Assembly (NCBI GenBank): GCA_032716605.1
Contig: CM064572.1
Coordinates: 41,871,897-41,935,896 of the forward strand
Length of the DNA stretch: 64,000 nt
Source of the DNA: Paralithodes platypus
Lineage: Eukaryota > Arthropoda > Malacostraca > Decapoda > Lithodidae
Reading direction: 5' to 3'
Shown: piece by piece, positions 44,047 to 56,284 of the stretch
Layout of the letters: each line of letters opens with the position of its first letter
Position numbering within the stretch: the stretch's first letter is position 1
Program-made: the position numbers and the translations under genes
The notes under the pieces: model-generated
What the model was told of the DNA's origin: nothing
The model's input: the letters and a program-made list of their open reading frames with translations, nothing else
The model's database searches: none

Positions 44047-44123
44047 CCCAACTTATGTAAGGATGAAAAGGTGACTATCAATATACCCAAAGATCTAATA
44101 TCACTTTATCGTACCCTTGAGTT

Positions 44124-44458
44124 TTAAGGGGAGGTCTCCACTTGAGGGATTTTTTTCTTGACCCCTTTCTCCCTCATGGTTAGCCCCATTGCTTTTGAGA
44201 TTTTAAGACGTTTGCCCCATTAGTTTGGTGATTTTAAGAATTTCCGCCCCATTCTGTCAATTTTAAGACCTTTCGTGCAATTTAGGTGTCGATTTTATCC
44301 TGGCGAGCGATAGCGAGCTTGTAATTTAAGAGTAACCGGCCTTTGGCCGGGAAATTTTTCTACCGAAAAAATTACAAATTTATCTTGAAAGGGGGTCAAG
44401 GGGGTGACATTTTAAGATTGCTGGAGGAGTAGGAAACAAACTAGAAAACTCCCCTTAA
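44124..44458 (+). mobile_element. TTAA-flanked repeat family A, complete copy
   Basis: 335 bp from TTAAGGGGAGGTCTCCAC to AAACTCCCCTTAA. Landmarks: TTTCTCCCTCATGGTTAGCC, GTCAATTTTAAGACCTTTCG (the empty site for the insertion in the next copy), TCCTGGCGAGCGATAGCGAG, a hairpin GGCCTTTGGCC and CTACCGAAAAAATTAC. Confidence 0.88.
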
Positions 44459-44950
44459 CGGGAGATGGACCGTTTTTCTGGTCCCCCTTCTTCCTCATGT
44501 TTAGCCCCATTAGTTTTCAGATTTTAGGACAGTCGGCCCATTAGTTTGTCAATTTTAAAACCTTTCGTCCCGTTTCTATATCAAATATTAACCCTTTCAC
44601 GTATTTATGATGCAGAGGTTGCCAGATTAGCAATAAGAAATAGAGTTCTCTCACTCTTATAATTACCTCACCAAAATTAATGTTTTGCCCACAACTAACT
44701 CAAAAACAACTGGAGAGGTTGAAGTAACTAAACTAAAGGTTTCTAAATACCCCTGATGGTAATAAAGGCTTTAAAGTATCCCCAATAGGCTCAAAATTGC
44801 GTCATATTTCGGAGAGGGTTAAGACCTTTCGTGCCACTTAGGTGTCGATTTTTTCCTGGGGAGCGATTTCGAGCATGTAATTTTAGGAAATGGGGAACTT
44901 TCCTATCGAATAATGTACAAACTTATCTTGAAAGGAGTCTAGGGATTGTT
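44459..44950 (+). mobile_element. Repeat family A copy split by a TTAA element
   Basis: It shares the TTAA at 44455-44458 with the previous copy. The left half ends TTTCTATATCAAATATTAA and the right half resumes TTAAGACCTTTCGTGCCAC, then CCTGGGGAGCGATTTCGAGC and TCGAATAATGTACAAAC. The right end is unclear. Confidence 0.8.
44588..44822. mobile_element. TTAA-flanked MITE family J, copy 1, nested in family A
   Basis: 235 bp from TTAACCCTTTCACG to GGAGAGGGTTAA. It lies exactly at the TTAA of the family A sequence CAATTTTAAGACC, which is uninterrupted in 44124-44458. A diverged copy is at 58445-58670. Confidence 0.9.
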
Positions 44951-45300
44951 TTATTTATATATTTATTTATTTATTATTATTATGTTTTTAGCTTGATGAA
45001 GGTCCAGCGAGGAAACTAAAATATAACTTAATATTTATATAAATAGATCCCCCCAAAATAACCCGTCCCCTGTACTTATTATATACCGAAACTACCACTA
45101 ATTGCTTCTCAATATTTGAAGGCTATTATAGAATAAGGATGTTTCAATTGTGTCAACCTCCGGAAATAAATGTTATGTGCACTATATAAAGCACTGTCAA
45201 ACAAAAAACTCTCCCTAGTTCTCCCTCTTGATGGCAGTGAACATATTATTTAGCCCCTTACTGGCAAAATAGATCCTGATTTGAATAGGTCATGGGAGGG
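44951..45300 (-). mobile_element. Probable 3' fragment of a CR1-like LINE
   Basis: A (TTA)n-type tract at 44960-44985 is followed by CCCCAAAATAACCCGT, similar in order to the tail of the LINE at 30938. On the minus strand 45121-45240 encodes a stretch RESFLFDSALYSAHNIYFRR that resembles the C-terminus of such ORFs. Weakly supported. Confidence 0.35.
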
Positions 45301-45359
45301 GTGAGGATCCCCCCTTAACCAATCCTGTATACAAAGGCAAAAACAATGTATATTTACTC

Positions 45360-45510
45360 TGAAAATTACTTGCATCTGAGTGTTTTAAGATCGTTGGATA
45401 ATGTGAGAAATAAAAAAATTCGGGGATTGTAACTAATTTCAAGTACTGTATAATGATGAAAACTACCTAAAACCAAAAAGAAAAACTATGGGAAAATTAG
45501 TGGTAGTTTC
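45360..45510 (-). repeat. Dispersed repeat family I, copy 2
   Basis: Reverse complement of 16055-16200: TTTTAAGATCGTTGGATAAT, GGGATTGTAACTAATTTC, GATGAAAACTACCTAAAACC, GGGAAAATTAGTGG. Confidence 0.55.
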
Positions 45511-45524
45511 GGTAATATTTCCCC

Positions 45525-45743
45525 CAGTCCCCTTAGGAGAAATGTTTCAATCGAAAAATGTAAAAATTTAGCTTGCTCTCAAAACAAAAAATATATATGC
45601 AGGCTAGCTACCGCTCGCCAGGAAAATATTGACACCTGGATGGGAGTAAATGTCTTAAACAGTAGGCTGTATGGGGCTGAATGGATACAAGCCAAAGAGA
45701 GAGGGAGGAAAAGAGAGGCAAAAAGCGAGGTGGGCTCCCTTAA
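45525..45743. mobile_element. Foldback element family B, half copy
   Basis: Right half only: TTTAGCTTGCTCTCAAAAC, GGCTAGCTACCGCTCGCC, GGGGCTGAATGGATACAAGC and the terminal GTGGGCTCCCTTAA. Confidence 0.8.
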
Positions 45744-45959
45744 ACCTAACCTAACCGCATCTAGTATATTAGTGGACTATTTATGGCTGTAAATGTAAAC
45801 ATATATTGTAACATTACCAAGTTTTTGAGATCTAAGTATATTATTATTATTAAAATAGGGATTCGCACCAAGCCTAAAAAGACTATGTGGCACCAAAATA
45901 AACTTTGTGGAAAAAAACATCGGAGTTGTTGTGGGGCTGGGCGCAATACGGAGTAGAGG

Positions 45960-46670
45960 ATAAGAAGACTAGGAAACACTAATTAAAGAAGCTGAACGAG
46001 ACGGGTATGGAGGAGAAACCGCATAAGATGAGGGAGGGAGAAAGTGGGGGACTCTCCATGCATATCGGCTAAGACAAGGGGGCGATTAAGGGAGGATATG
46101 AAGGGGAATGCCTGCCGTCGGGCATTGGAGAAACGCGGACAGTCTATCAGGAGATGCTGGACAGACACTGGAATATGGCAGCAAGGACAGAGCGTGGGGA
46201 CATCACAGGACATCAAATGACCATGCGTGAGCCTGGTGTGGCCGAGCCGAAGACGGGCTAGAGCTGTCTCCCATCGACGATTGCGATGAGAGGAAGACTT
46301 CCAAGGTAGGACGGAAGGTTTGACAGAACGCAGTTTGACATCAGACACCCTCATGGAGGTCCACTCGTCCTGCCAGCGCTGACGTAGTAATTGAGTAACA
46401 TGCGGGAAGTAATCAGATGCAGGAATACGCCGTGGCACGAGTATGGGTTAGAGGTAATAGCAGAGCGGGCGAAAAAATCAACTCGCTCATTGCCAGGCAC
46501 TCCAACATGACTCGGGACCCAACAGAAAGACAGGGACTTTAATTTAGTAGCGATGCGGAACAACCATTCCTGAATCTCCAGCACTAAGGGGTTAACAGCG
46601 GGAATAGACTGAATACTCTGAAGAGCACTAAGGGAGTCACTAAAAATTACAAAGGTATGCAGGTGTGAAC
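45960..46670 (-). pseudogene. 3' part of an RNase H-bearing LINE (I-like group)
   Basis: From about 46666 downward the minus strand encodes the end of an RNase H: VIFSDSLSALQSIQSI (Asp), then FCWVPSHVGVPGNERVDFFA (the conserved His-containing end motif). A frameshift near 46440 leads to 45983-46438, with RLRLGHTRLTHGHLM and the zinc-finger-like CPCCHIPVSVQHLLIDC that ends ORF2 in such LINEs. RNase H after RT is characteristic of I-like and related clades. Everything upstream (endonuclease, RT) is missing. It sits between family B and a LINE tail. Confidence 0.85.
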
Positions 46671-46764
46671 AGATCTAAGTATAGGTTTCCCGCTACACAG
46701 GATTTTATTTTGTATTTGTATTATTGATTTGTATTTATATTCTATTTGTATTTGTATTTTGTTT

Positions 46765-46905
46765 TTGTGTGTTCATTGTTTTCTGTTGTGTTATCCCTAT
46801 TCTGGCTCTGTCTTGAGTCGGCCCCCCCCCAAAAAAAAAAAAAACACACAGAAAAGAGGGGAACAAAAGGAAAAGTGGGGATTGGGCCTGAGTATATAGA
46901 CTAGA
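46765..46905 (+). mobile_element. LINE 3' tail, second copy
   Basis: CTATTCTGGCTCTGTCTTGA, GTCGGCC then a C/A run, and GTGGGGATTGGGCCTGAGTA at 46876; the match to 41285-41470 ends at TATAGA. Confidence 0.65.
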
Positions 46906-47147
46906 ATAGCATAGATTGTGTTACCCCCTCCAAAACCTCGCATTCCCACACTCTCCCCTAGATTGTTGGAGTATCGGAATTGCAATAAACAATGAAAATA
47001 ACAATACAAACTGCCTTCCTCACTTTCTAGCAATGAAATACAAAATAATACGCATTATTAAAAGAAAATAATAATAAAAACAAACCTAAATGATCAGGAG
47101 TTGTTTTGTAGAATGACCAGATTTAATGGAATACAAAATACTGCACA
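46906..47147. other. Unassigned stretch
   Basis: No gene is seen; AT-rich. Confidence 0.4.
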
Positions 47148-47442
47148 TTAAGGGAGCCTACCTGTCAATATTGTACTGGCGAACGGTAGCGAGCCAATAC
47201 TTATATATATTTTTGTTTTGACAGCAAGCTAAATTTGTACATTTTTCGATAGAAAATGTTTTCCGGCGAAGCCGGATTTCTTCATACAATGCTGGTTCGC
47301 TATCGCTCGCCAGGAAGAAATCGACACCTGGATGGGGATAAATGTTTTAAAACACTTGGCTGAATGAGGCCGAATGGATACAAGCCAGGGAAAGAGAGAA
47401 AAGGAGAGACAGATAAAACAAAGCTGGTGACCCTGCTAAGTA
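47148..47442. mobile_element. Foldback element family B, copy 5 (left arm shortened)
   Basis: It starts TTAAGGGAGCCTACC, then jumps to CTGTCAATATTGTACTGGCG, so most of the left arm is deleted. The centre (ACAGCAAGCTAAATTTG, GGCGAAGCCGGATTTC) and the complete right arm to GGTGACCCTGCTAAG are kept. Confidence 0.82.
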
Positions 47443-47556
47443 AGGCTTGAAGAGAAAGGGAAAATAGAGGAATTGTATATGTAATGAAAAGAGGTGTGGG
47501 GATAGATACATGAATAGAAGAGAGAGAGAGAGAGAATAAAAATCGGATATTTTGCA

Positions 47557-47559
<3 letters not shown>

Positions 47560-47640
<81 letters not shown>
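47560..47640. repeat. (TATC)n and (TA)n microsatellite
   Basis: TATC repeats grading into pure TA. A GA run precedes at 47519-47534. Confidence 0.95.
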
Positions 47641-47692
47641 TATATACACAGTTATATGTTATATTATTACTACATGATGTTTTTATTTGCAG

Positions 47693-47737
47693 GTATGTCC
47701 ATCATCGGGTGTTATCTCTCCTGGGGACTCTTAGCAG
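47693..47737 (+). other. Candidate host-gene exon (45 bp)
   Basis: A pyrimidine-rich tract and TTTATTTGCAG (acceptor) end at 47692; GTAATG (donor) begins at 47738. The middle frame reads MSIIGCYLSWGLLA, a membrane-helix-like peptide, with both flanking introns in phase 1. The CYLSWG core is reminiscent of SLC35B nucleotide-sugar or PAPS transporters, but 14 residues are too few to assign. It could be chance. Confidence 0.3.
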
Positions 47738-47754
47738 GTAATGTCACCTTCAAG

Positions 47755-48063
47755 GGCAGCTTTATTGTTTATTTATCAATCCCCTTCTCCTTCATGTTTA
47801 GCCCTATTAGTATTGAGATTTTAATTTATTTGTCAATATTAATACCTTTCGTGCCATTTAGGTGTCAATCTTTTCCTGGCGAGCGATAGCGAGCCTATAA
47901 TTTCCGAGGAACCGGCCTTTGGCCGGCACATTATCTTACCGAAAAATTTACAAATTCATCTTGAAGGGGGTCTAGGGAGTATATTTGTTATGCTTAATGG
48001 ATGTTTAGGAATCTAACTAAAAATGATAATAAATAAATAAACAAATAAACACAAATCTCCCCT
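47755..48063 (+). mobile_element. Repeat family A copy
   Basis: CCTTCATGTTTAGCCCTATT, CTTTCGTGCCATTTAGGTGT, TTCCTGGCGAGCGATAGCGA, hairpin CCGGCCTTTGGCCGG, TTACCGAAAAATTTAC, ending AATCTCCCCTTA. The left end is not clear. Confidence 0.8.
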
Positions 48064-48067
48064 TACA

Positions 48068-48405
48068 CGTACAGTCGTCAGGATTAATTCGTTTCATTTT
48101 CCCTGTTAGTAGCACTGCACGGTGGAGAGGTATGCACGGTGGAGAGGTATGCACGGTGGAGAGGTATGCACGGTGGAGAGGTATGCACGGTGGAGAGGTA
48201 TGCACGGTGGAGAGGTATGCACGGTGGAGAGGTATGCCCTCCACTTCCTCTCCTCGTTGTTCCTATACCCCCACCTAAACCATCCCATTTTTTCTCTGAC
48301 CCCAGAACTACACACACCCTCCCTTCTCTCGCTCTCACCCAGTTAGGGGCAGTTTCTGGGAGGACCTCACCGACTAAATTTATTCTGAACACCTAATGAA
48401 GGAAT
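48068..48405 (+). repeat. Repeat family H, copy 1, with 17-bp tandem expansion
   Basis: The flanking text (CGTCAGGATTAATTCGTTTC at the left, CCCACCTAAACCATCCC and CAGTTAGGGGCAGTTTCTGG at the right) matches the reverse complement of 50035-50268. Inside, CACGGTGGAGAGGTATG is repeated about seven times (48118-48236), whereas copy 2 has it once. Confidence 0.85.
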
Positions 48406-48410
48406 GAAGT

Positions 48411-49986
<1,576 letters not shown>

Positions 49987-50034
49987 AAATTTAATAAAGC
50001 TACTACTTGACTCTGCCTATGATACATTGCATTC

Positions 50035-50268
50035 CTTCATTAGGTGTTCGGAATACATGCAATCGGTGAGGTCCAGAAGTAGCCCTTAACTGGGTGAGAG
50101 CGAGAGAAGGGAGGGTGGGTGTAGTTCTGGGGTCGGAGAGAAAATGGGAGGGTTTCGGTGGGGGTGTGGTAACAACAAGGAGAGGAGGTGGAGGGGATAC
50201 TTCTCCATCGTGCAGTGCTACTAACGCCTGAGTCCAGGGAAACTGAAACGAATTAATCCTGACGACTG
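50035..50268 (-). repeat. Repeat family H, copy 2
   Basis: Reverse complement of 48068-48405 without the expansion: a single unit CATCGTGCAGTGC stands where copy 1 has about seven. Confidence 0.85.
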
Positions 50269-50284
50269 TACATACACACTCGCA

Positions 50285-50565
50285 CATTGACACTCACTTA
50301 TACACACACTCACACACACCACAACACAGAGGAGGCCCTAAGACACAGACAACACACACACACACACACGCTCATACACACCACAACACAAAAAAAACCC
50401 ACACCGAGGAGACCCTAAGACAAAGACTCAGAGCACACACACACAAACACACACACACACTCACACACACACACACACACACACGCTCATACACACCACA
50501 ACACAAAAAACCCACACCGAGGAGACCCTAAGACAAAGACTCAGAGAACACACACACACACACAC
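50285..50565 (+). repeat. CA-rich tandem repeat of about 110 bp
   Basis: Blocks ACACCACAACACA, GAGGAGACCCTAAGACAAAG and CAGAG recur three times (about 50310, 50390, 50500), separated by (CA)n runs of varying length. Confidence 0.8.
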
Positions 50566-50690
50566 TCACTTGGAAGGACCATACTACCAGTATTGCTAAG
50601 GCAGCCTCCCAGAAGCTGGGTGTGCTCAACCGCCTCAATGGGTTCTTTATCCATGCACAGTTTTTGCTTTGTACAGGGGCACAGTGGGTA
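50566..50690 (+). mobile_element. Internal fragment of LINE subfamily 2
   Basis: It encodes TWKDHTTSIAKAASQKLGVL, matching the thumb region of the LINE at 27655-28977 (WKDHITSLAKAASQKMGVLN), then runs into a family C fragment. Confidence 0.8.
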
Positions 50691-50691
50691 G

Positions 50692-50870
50692 ACGTCCCTG
50701 ATAAACTAAATAAAATCGTCTAATAGTTTTCAGAATATAATGAAAAGGACGTCACCGGTACTGTACCGGTTAATTTCTAGAGGCCCTGTAAAAACTGAAT
50801 AAAATTGGCTAATAGTAGCCAGCATAAATTTAAAATGACTGCACCGGTACAGAAAGGCTTAAAAGGGGGT
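50692..50870 (-). repeat. Two partial copies of MITE family C
   Basis: GACGTCACCGGTACTG (50749) and TGACTGCACCGGTACAG (50835) each follow an AATAAAAT(C/T)G-CTAATAG word, in the orientation opposite to copy 1. Confidence 0.65.
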
Positions 50871-50897
50871 GAACATGGCGTTTTTGTGAATATATTG

Positions 50898-51272
50898 TTA
50901 AGGGGGTGCCACCGTTTTTTTTGTTTTATCTTTCTCTCCTTTTCTCTCTTTCCCTGGCTTGTATCCATTCGGCCCCATTCAGCCAACTGTTTTAAGACGT
51001 TTATCCCCATTTAGGTGTCGATTTATTCCTGGCGAGCGATATCGAGCCAGCATTGTATGGAGAAATCCGGCTTCGCCGGAGAAATTTTTCTATCGAAAAA
51101 TTTAGAAATTTAGCTTGCTGTCAAAACAATGATATATATATACTGTATATAATATAAATATTGACACCTGGATGGGGTAAACTTCTTAAAATAGTAGGCT
51201 GAATGGGGTCGAATGGATAAAAGCCAAAGAGAGAGGGAGAGAAAGAGAAAAAAGCGAGGTGGGACCCCTTAA
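50898..51272. mobile_element. TTAA-flanked foldback element family B, copy 6
   Basis: From TTAAGGGGGTGCCACCG to GTGGGACCCCTTAA. The left arm and the CCGGCTTCGCCGG centre are as in copy 2. In the right arm the CGAGCGATAGCGAG complement is deleted (near 51150). Confidence 0.85.
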
Positions 51273-51410
51273 AATTAATAAAACACCATTTGAGGATGAG
51301 CCCTCTACTGACACTATAACACAATCAGCCTGGTGAAGCTATCTGGGAAACGTTGAAAAGAGGGTGCTTCTCCTCATATGGTGTTTTCATTCACTGTATA
51401 TATATATTTA

Positions 51411-51414
<4 letters not shown>

Positions 51415-51505
<91 letters not shown>
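51415..51505. repeat. (TA)n microsatellite
   Basis: About 90 bp of pure TA/AT just upstream of the RTE-like LINE. Confidence 0.97.
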
Positions 51506-51508
<3 letters not shown>

Positions 51509-51819
51509 GGTGGTGGGCTACCCCTTTGTCAGAGTGAGGGTTGGTGTCCTCTACTTCCCATAGCCCTTTCTGTCTTTTTCTCCCTCTGCATCTCTAATTT
51601 ATTCAAATGGCATAGGGATGCGGTGACCCCAACGCCCGCCACTTTCTGGTGCAGGTAGCCTCCTCTGTGGTGGAGAGGTGAGAAATTTCCACCACCGCTT
51701 TCCTCCGGCGAGACGTAGAAGTCGGCTAAAGGGGATCGGGGGTGGGGGGCCTGGTATCCTTCTCCCCTTAAATAAATCTACCAAAAAACGAGACAGAGAT
51801 AGGGGCGAGGGAAGGCGTT

Positions 51820-53017
51820 CGTGGTCCCGGACCCTAAGAATAGGAGCTTTAAATGTGCAAGGATGTAGTCCGAATGAGAAGCGAGAGGACATTGGAAGGT
51901 TATTTGAAAGAAGGAATTATGATGTGCTTGCACTGAAGGAAACAAAGATGAAAGGAGAGGGAGAAATGGATTTTGGAAACGTGATAGGTAGAAAGTCTGG
52001 AGTAGATGAGGGAGTCCATGGAGAAGAGGGAGTGGCTATTATTGTGAAGGAGGAGTTGAGAGAGTTTATAAAAGAGTGGAAAGAGGTGTCATCAAGGCTA
52101 ATGTGGGTGCGAATGCAGTTTAAGGGTTAAAGGTGGGTTTTTGTAAGTGCATATGGACCAGGAAGTGAAAGAGAGTTAGACGAGGTAGAGGGTTTCTGGG
52201 AGGATTTGAGAGATTGTCTACAAGGGTTTGATGAAAATGAAAATGTTATAGTTTTAGGGGACCTAAATGCTAGGGTAGGAAATGAGCCTGTTGAGGGAGT
52301 CATCGGTCGTTTTGGTGTGGATGGTGTAAACGAGAGTGAAGAAAGACTGAAATATGTATGTGAAGAGTGCAGATTGAGTGTAGGTAATACGTTCTTCAAA
52401 AAAAGGTGAGGCGTATACACAAGTGCACCTGGCATAGAATTGTGGGGGGAGAGATTGTAGAGAGGGCATTGATGGATTATGTGCTGGTGACAAGGGAAAT
52501 ATTGTGTAGACTGCTGGATGTGAATGTGATGAGAGGTGAGGCGGAGGGTATGTCAGATCATTACCTGGTGGAGGGAAAGCTAAGAGTTAGGAGTTACAGG
52601 AGAATGAGAGACAAGCATGAAGTAAGAGAGGTAATAAAAGTTAGTGAGTTAGAGAAGAGTGAAAAAGAGAGGGAGTACAAGGAAAGACTAAATGAAAAGT
52701 GGATGGAAGTGAGAGAGATGGAAGAGAGAGAAGTAGAGGTTGAATGGCAACAGTTTAAAGAAGGAGTGAAAGCAAGTGCAGAGGTAGTATGCGGCAAAAG
52801 GAAAGTAGGAGGCAGAGGTATCAGGAAGGGAAGCGAGTGGTGGAATGATACGGTGAGAAAGGCAGTTGAGGAGAAGAGACAGTGTTTTGAGAGGGCTTTA
52901 CAGGATGGTGGTGTGGAGGTATGGAAGAGGTACAAGGAGAAAAGGAGAGAGGCAAAAAGGAAAATTAGAGAAGCGAAAAATAGATGCAAACGAAAGGTGG
53001 GGTCAAAGGTTGAGTGA
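51820..53017 (+). pseudogene. LINE endonuclease and linker (two stops, one frameshift)
   Basis: The frame from 51678 carries RIGALNVQGCSPNEKRED (the first catalytic Asn) and VLALKETKMKG (the Glu, in LKET where LQET is usual), then a TAA at 52128-52130. The same frame resumes with VSAYGPGSE, VIVLGDLNARVG (Asp/Asn) and a stop at 52407-52409. A shift to 52406-53017 gives RALMDYVLV and EGMSDHYLVEGKL (the SDH motif), followed by a long Glu/Arg/Lys-rich linker that is probably coiled-coil. It would have nicked target DNA. Confidence 0.85.
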
Positions 53018-54759
53018 GAATTTTGAAGAATGAAAGAAGATGTTCTGGAAGGAGGTAAATAGAGTAAGGAAAGGAGGACAAAAGAGGGAAGAGTCAGTGA
53101 AAGATGTAAATGGGGAATTACTAGTGGAACCAGTTGAAGTGAGGAAAAGATATGCCAAGTATTTTGAATCTTTGCTAAATGCAAGAGATGGAAGAGAAGC
53201 AGTGATTCAAGCAGTGGTTGATGGAGATAGGTTACCCAAGTGGCAGGGAATGAATGAAAGGATTGAGGAAAATGAGGTGAAAGAAGCAGTGAAATAATTG
53301 AAAGCGGGAAAAGCAGAAGGTTTGGATGGTATTGCTGTGGAGTGTATAAAGAAGGGTGGAGATGTGATAATAGATTGGTTGTGTGTTTTGTGATGTCAAG
53401 GGTACCAATAGACTGGAAGAGTGCATGTATTGTGCCGTTGTACAAGGGAGATCGGCAGGAGTGTTATAGAGGTATAGAGTTTATTATCAGTGGTTGGAAA
53501 GCTGTATGGCAGGGTGTTGATAGAGAGGATAATAAAATGTACGGAAGTTGCAATAGGAGAAGAACAGTGCGGTTTTAGGAGGGGAAGAGGGTGCGTGGAT
53601 CAGATGTTTGCAGTAAGACAGTTACGCGAGAAGTATTTAGAGAAGCAAAAGGAGATATTTTGGGCTTTTATGGATTTGGAAAAAGCGTATGATCGTGTGG
53701 ATCGTGAAGCAATGTGGAAGGTGTTAAGGATTTATGAAATTGGAGGAAATTTGTTGGAAGCTGTTAAGAGTTTTTTATGAAGGGAGCAGAGCATGTGTTA
53801 GAGTAGGAAATGGCGAGTTGAGTGAATGGTTTGAGGTAAAGGTAGGTTTGCGACAGGGTTGTGTATTATCACCATGGCTGTTTAATATGTTTATGGATGG
53901 TTTGGTGAGGGAGGTGAAAATGAGAACTATGGGAAGAGAATTGGGTATAGTAGGAAAGAATGGTAGAGATTGGGAGTTGAATCAGTTGCTGTTCGCTGAT
54001 GACACAGCGTTGATGGCAGATTCTGAGGAGAAATTGCAACGGGTTGTCGAAGAGTTTGGAGTGGTTTGTGGGAGGAGGAAACTGAAGGTGAACGTCAATA
54101 AAAGTAAAGTAATTGTGTGTAATAGGGGTGATCATAGGGTGAATCTAGATGTGAGGCTGGATGGGGAAATATTGGAACAAGTAGAGTGTTTTAAATATCT
54201 AGGAGGATCGATAAGCAGGAGTGGAGGTATGGAAATGGAGGTAAAACAGAGAGTGTGTGAAGGAAGGAAGGTTTTCTGAGCAATGGGAAGTATGTGGAAG
54301 ACGAGAAATCTCGGAATGAAAGTAAAAAGTGCACTGTATCAAGGAATTGTTGTGCCAACAGTGATGTATGGGGCTGAGACATGGGCTCTGAAGACAACGG
54401 AGAGAAGAAAGCTGGATGTGATGGAGATGAGCTGCTTGAGGAGTATGGGTGAAGTTACCCGTAGAGACGGATTGAGGAATGAAGAGATACGTAGGAGAGT
54501 GGGACAGCAGAAACATTTGTCAGCCAGAGTGAACAGAAGGGTGCTGAGCTGGTATGGTCATGTTGAACGAATGGGAGATGAAAGGCTTACAAAGAGAATA
54601 TATGAGTCAGATACAAGGGGAGATAGAAGGGCAGGAAGACCCCCATTGAGATGGAGAGACTGTGTAAGAGAAGGTTTGGATGATAGAGGAATGACTATAG
54701 ATCAGGCAAAGGAAGTGGTAATAAACAGGAATGAATGGAGAATGCTTGTGAATAGTTGA
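53018..54759 (+). pseudogene. LINE reverse transcriptase and C-terminal domain (multiple frameshifts)
   Basis: Segments in three frames: 53040-53297 (pre-RT, KRYAKYFESLLN), about 53298-53480 (KAEGLDGIAVE, WKSACIVPLYKG), 53490-53780 (GFRRGRGCVDQ and the catalytic Asp in AFMDLEKAYDRVD), 53734-54279 (GLRQGCVLSPWLFN, then LLFADDTALMAD with the catalytic pair) and 54283-54759 (YGAETWALK, WYGHVERM, GRPPLRWRDCV). All RT motifs are recognisable in order and no large piece is missing. At least four frameshifts or stops break it. Confidence 0.88.
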
Positions 54760-55500
54760 GTGAACATGTGGTCATTTGGGGGAAGGGGTCGGGCGCAAGT
54801 TGGACTAGATATTTATCCATCAGGCGCCTGGCCCGGGGAGACGATTAATATGAAGGGTGCGCCTGGAAGTGTGGTGGGCGGGCTTGTGGCTTTGGCTCCG
54901 CTGCATGTCTGCCTGCCGAGATCGGAGCCTCTCCGGGTGGTCGGGGGCCGAGGGAGTACGGGAGCGACCTTGGTGACCCTGGTCTCTGGGTATTCTCCTG
55001 GGTGACCTACAGTAGATGTGTGTGAATTTTGTGTTTTGTCTGCGTTTGTTCATTGTTTTGTCTTGTGTTTTGTGTTTTCCTGTTCTTGCTCTGTCTTGAG
55101 TCAGCCACCCATCCTGGGTGGATGGAACTCGTTAGCCTTGGTCCGCAACTCATCTAGGGGAGACAACCTTATACAAATCCGGGTGGATGGGACACGTCAG
55201 CCTTGGTTGGCAACCTGCCTAGGGGAGTAAACCTGATACAAATCCGTACTGCTTACCTAAGGGTAAGGCAGGTTAGTGGATGGATTAGCCGAACACCACT
55301 GTAGAAAAATAGTGCTAACAAGATACACAGTGGGCCTCGGAGTCGGACGGATCCTAAATTGAATGGTCAATCCTGTAAGTCCTTCACTAAACTGGCTCGG
55401 GTTGTCCCTCTCACAGGGTATAGGTCCGCTTGGGGGCATTCTGTGTATGGCCACCCTCGTAAGGGGAGTAAGGCGTCCGGCAATAGATAGATAGATAGAA

Positions 55501-55943
55501 AAAAAAAACGAAAACAAAAACGGTTCGTCTCCCCTTATGTTCCCACTTTCCCAACATATGTATTATTCTATATATATATTTTTTTTTTCAACACCGCGAA
55601 TTGCACACTGCTTTTTCATACGTGTAATTTCCCATTTTTGCCGAGCTCTTTGCTGTGTGCGTGTTTGGAAAGGGTATGTGTGTGTGTGTGGGGGGGGGGG
55701 GTTGAGAGTGAATGTGATATGAATTAACATGAAAACTATACTATAGGCGTGATGTGTGTGAAGACCGTATTATTGGATGTGTATATGAGAGTGTGTGCCT
55801 GTGTGGGCGTATATGTATGTATGTGCGAGTCTGTGAGTGAGTGCTTGTGCGTGTGTGTAGTGGTGTGCAAGGGATCGTTTGCGTGCATACTATGTGAGAG
55901 TCGAGCCTGCGTTTCAAGTGTATATCCATTTTTTGCCCTATGT
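55501..55943. other. Unassigned stretch with (GT) and G runs
   Basis: No gene is supported. A GT run at 55676-55689 and a G run at 55691-55700 are followed by GTGTGNG-rich text to about 55900. Confidence 0.4.
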
Positions 55944-56284
55944 TTAAGGGGAAATTTCCACTTGAGGGATTTTTTTCTTGACTCCTTTCTCCCTCATGTT
56001 TAGCCCCATTGTTTTTCTAATTTTTAAGACGTTCGCCCCATTATTTTGACGATTTTAAGAACTTTCGAACCATTTCTGTCAATTTTAAGACCTTTCGTGC
56101 CATTTAGGTGTCGATTTTATCCTGGCGAGTGATAGCGAGCCTGTAATTTAAGAGGAGCCGGCTTTCAGCCGGGACATTATTTTTTCTACCGAAAAATGTA
56201 CAAATTTATCTTGAAAGGGGCTCGAGGGGGTGTAATCTTAAGCTTGATGGATATCTAGATACCAAACTAAAAACCTCCCCTTAA
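55944..56284 (+). mobile_element. TTAA-flanked repeat family A, complete copy
   Basis: 341 bp from TTAAGGGGAAATTTCCAC to AAACCTCCCCTTAA, with the same landmarks as 44124-44458. It gives an independent definition of the family ends. Confidence 0.9.

Larger units (their letters stand above)
51510..55497 (+). mobile_element. Near full-length, decayed RTE-like LINE with (GATA)n tail
   Basis: Plus-strand order: possible 5' UTR (51510-51675), APE endonuclease, RT, C-terminal region to 54759, long GC-rich 3' UTR (54760-55480) and a terminal GGCAATAGATAGATAGATAG. Its tail is shared by fragments at 36430-36827. The polymerase resembles that at 62949-63923 (MDLEKAYDRVDRE, FADDT), so these are sister families. 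Many stops and shifts show it is inactive. The clade assignment is by recognition only. Confidence 0.85.

Noticed and set aside
48017..48396. Overlapping repetitive frames on both strands
   Set aside because: The 17-bp unit shifts frame each repeat, so all frames are open by periodicity. It is also not a CRISPR array: units are adjacent with no spacers, and the DNA is eukaryotic.
53869..54516. Minus-strand Ser/His/Phe-rich frames
   Set aside because: They are antisense shadows of the LINE RT, which has clear catalytic motifs on the plus strand.
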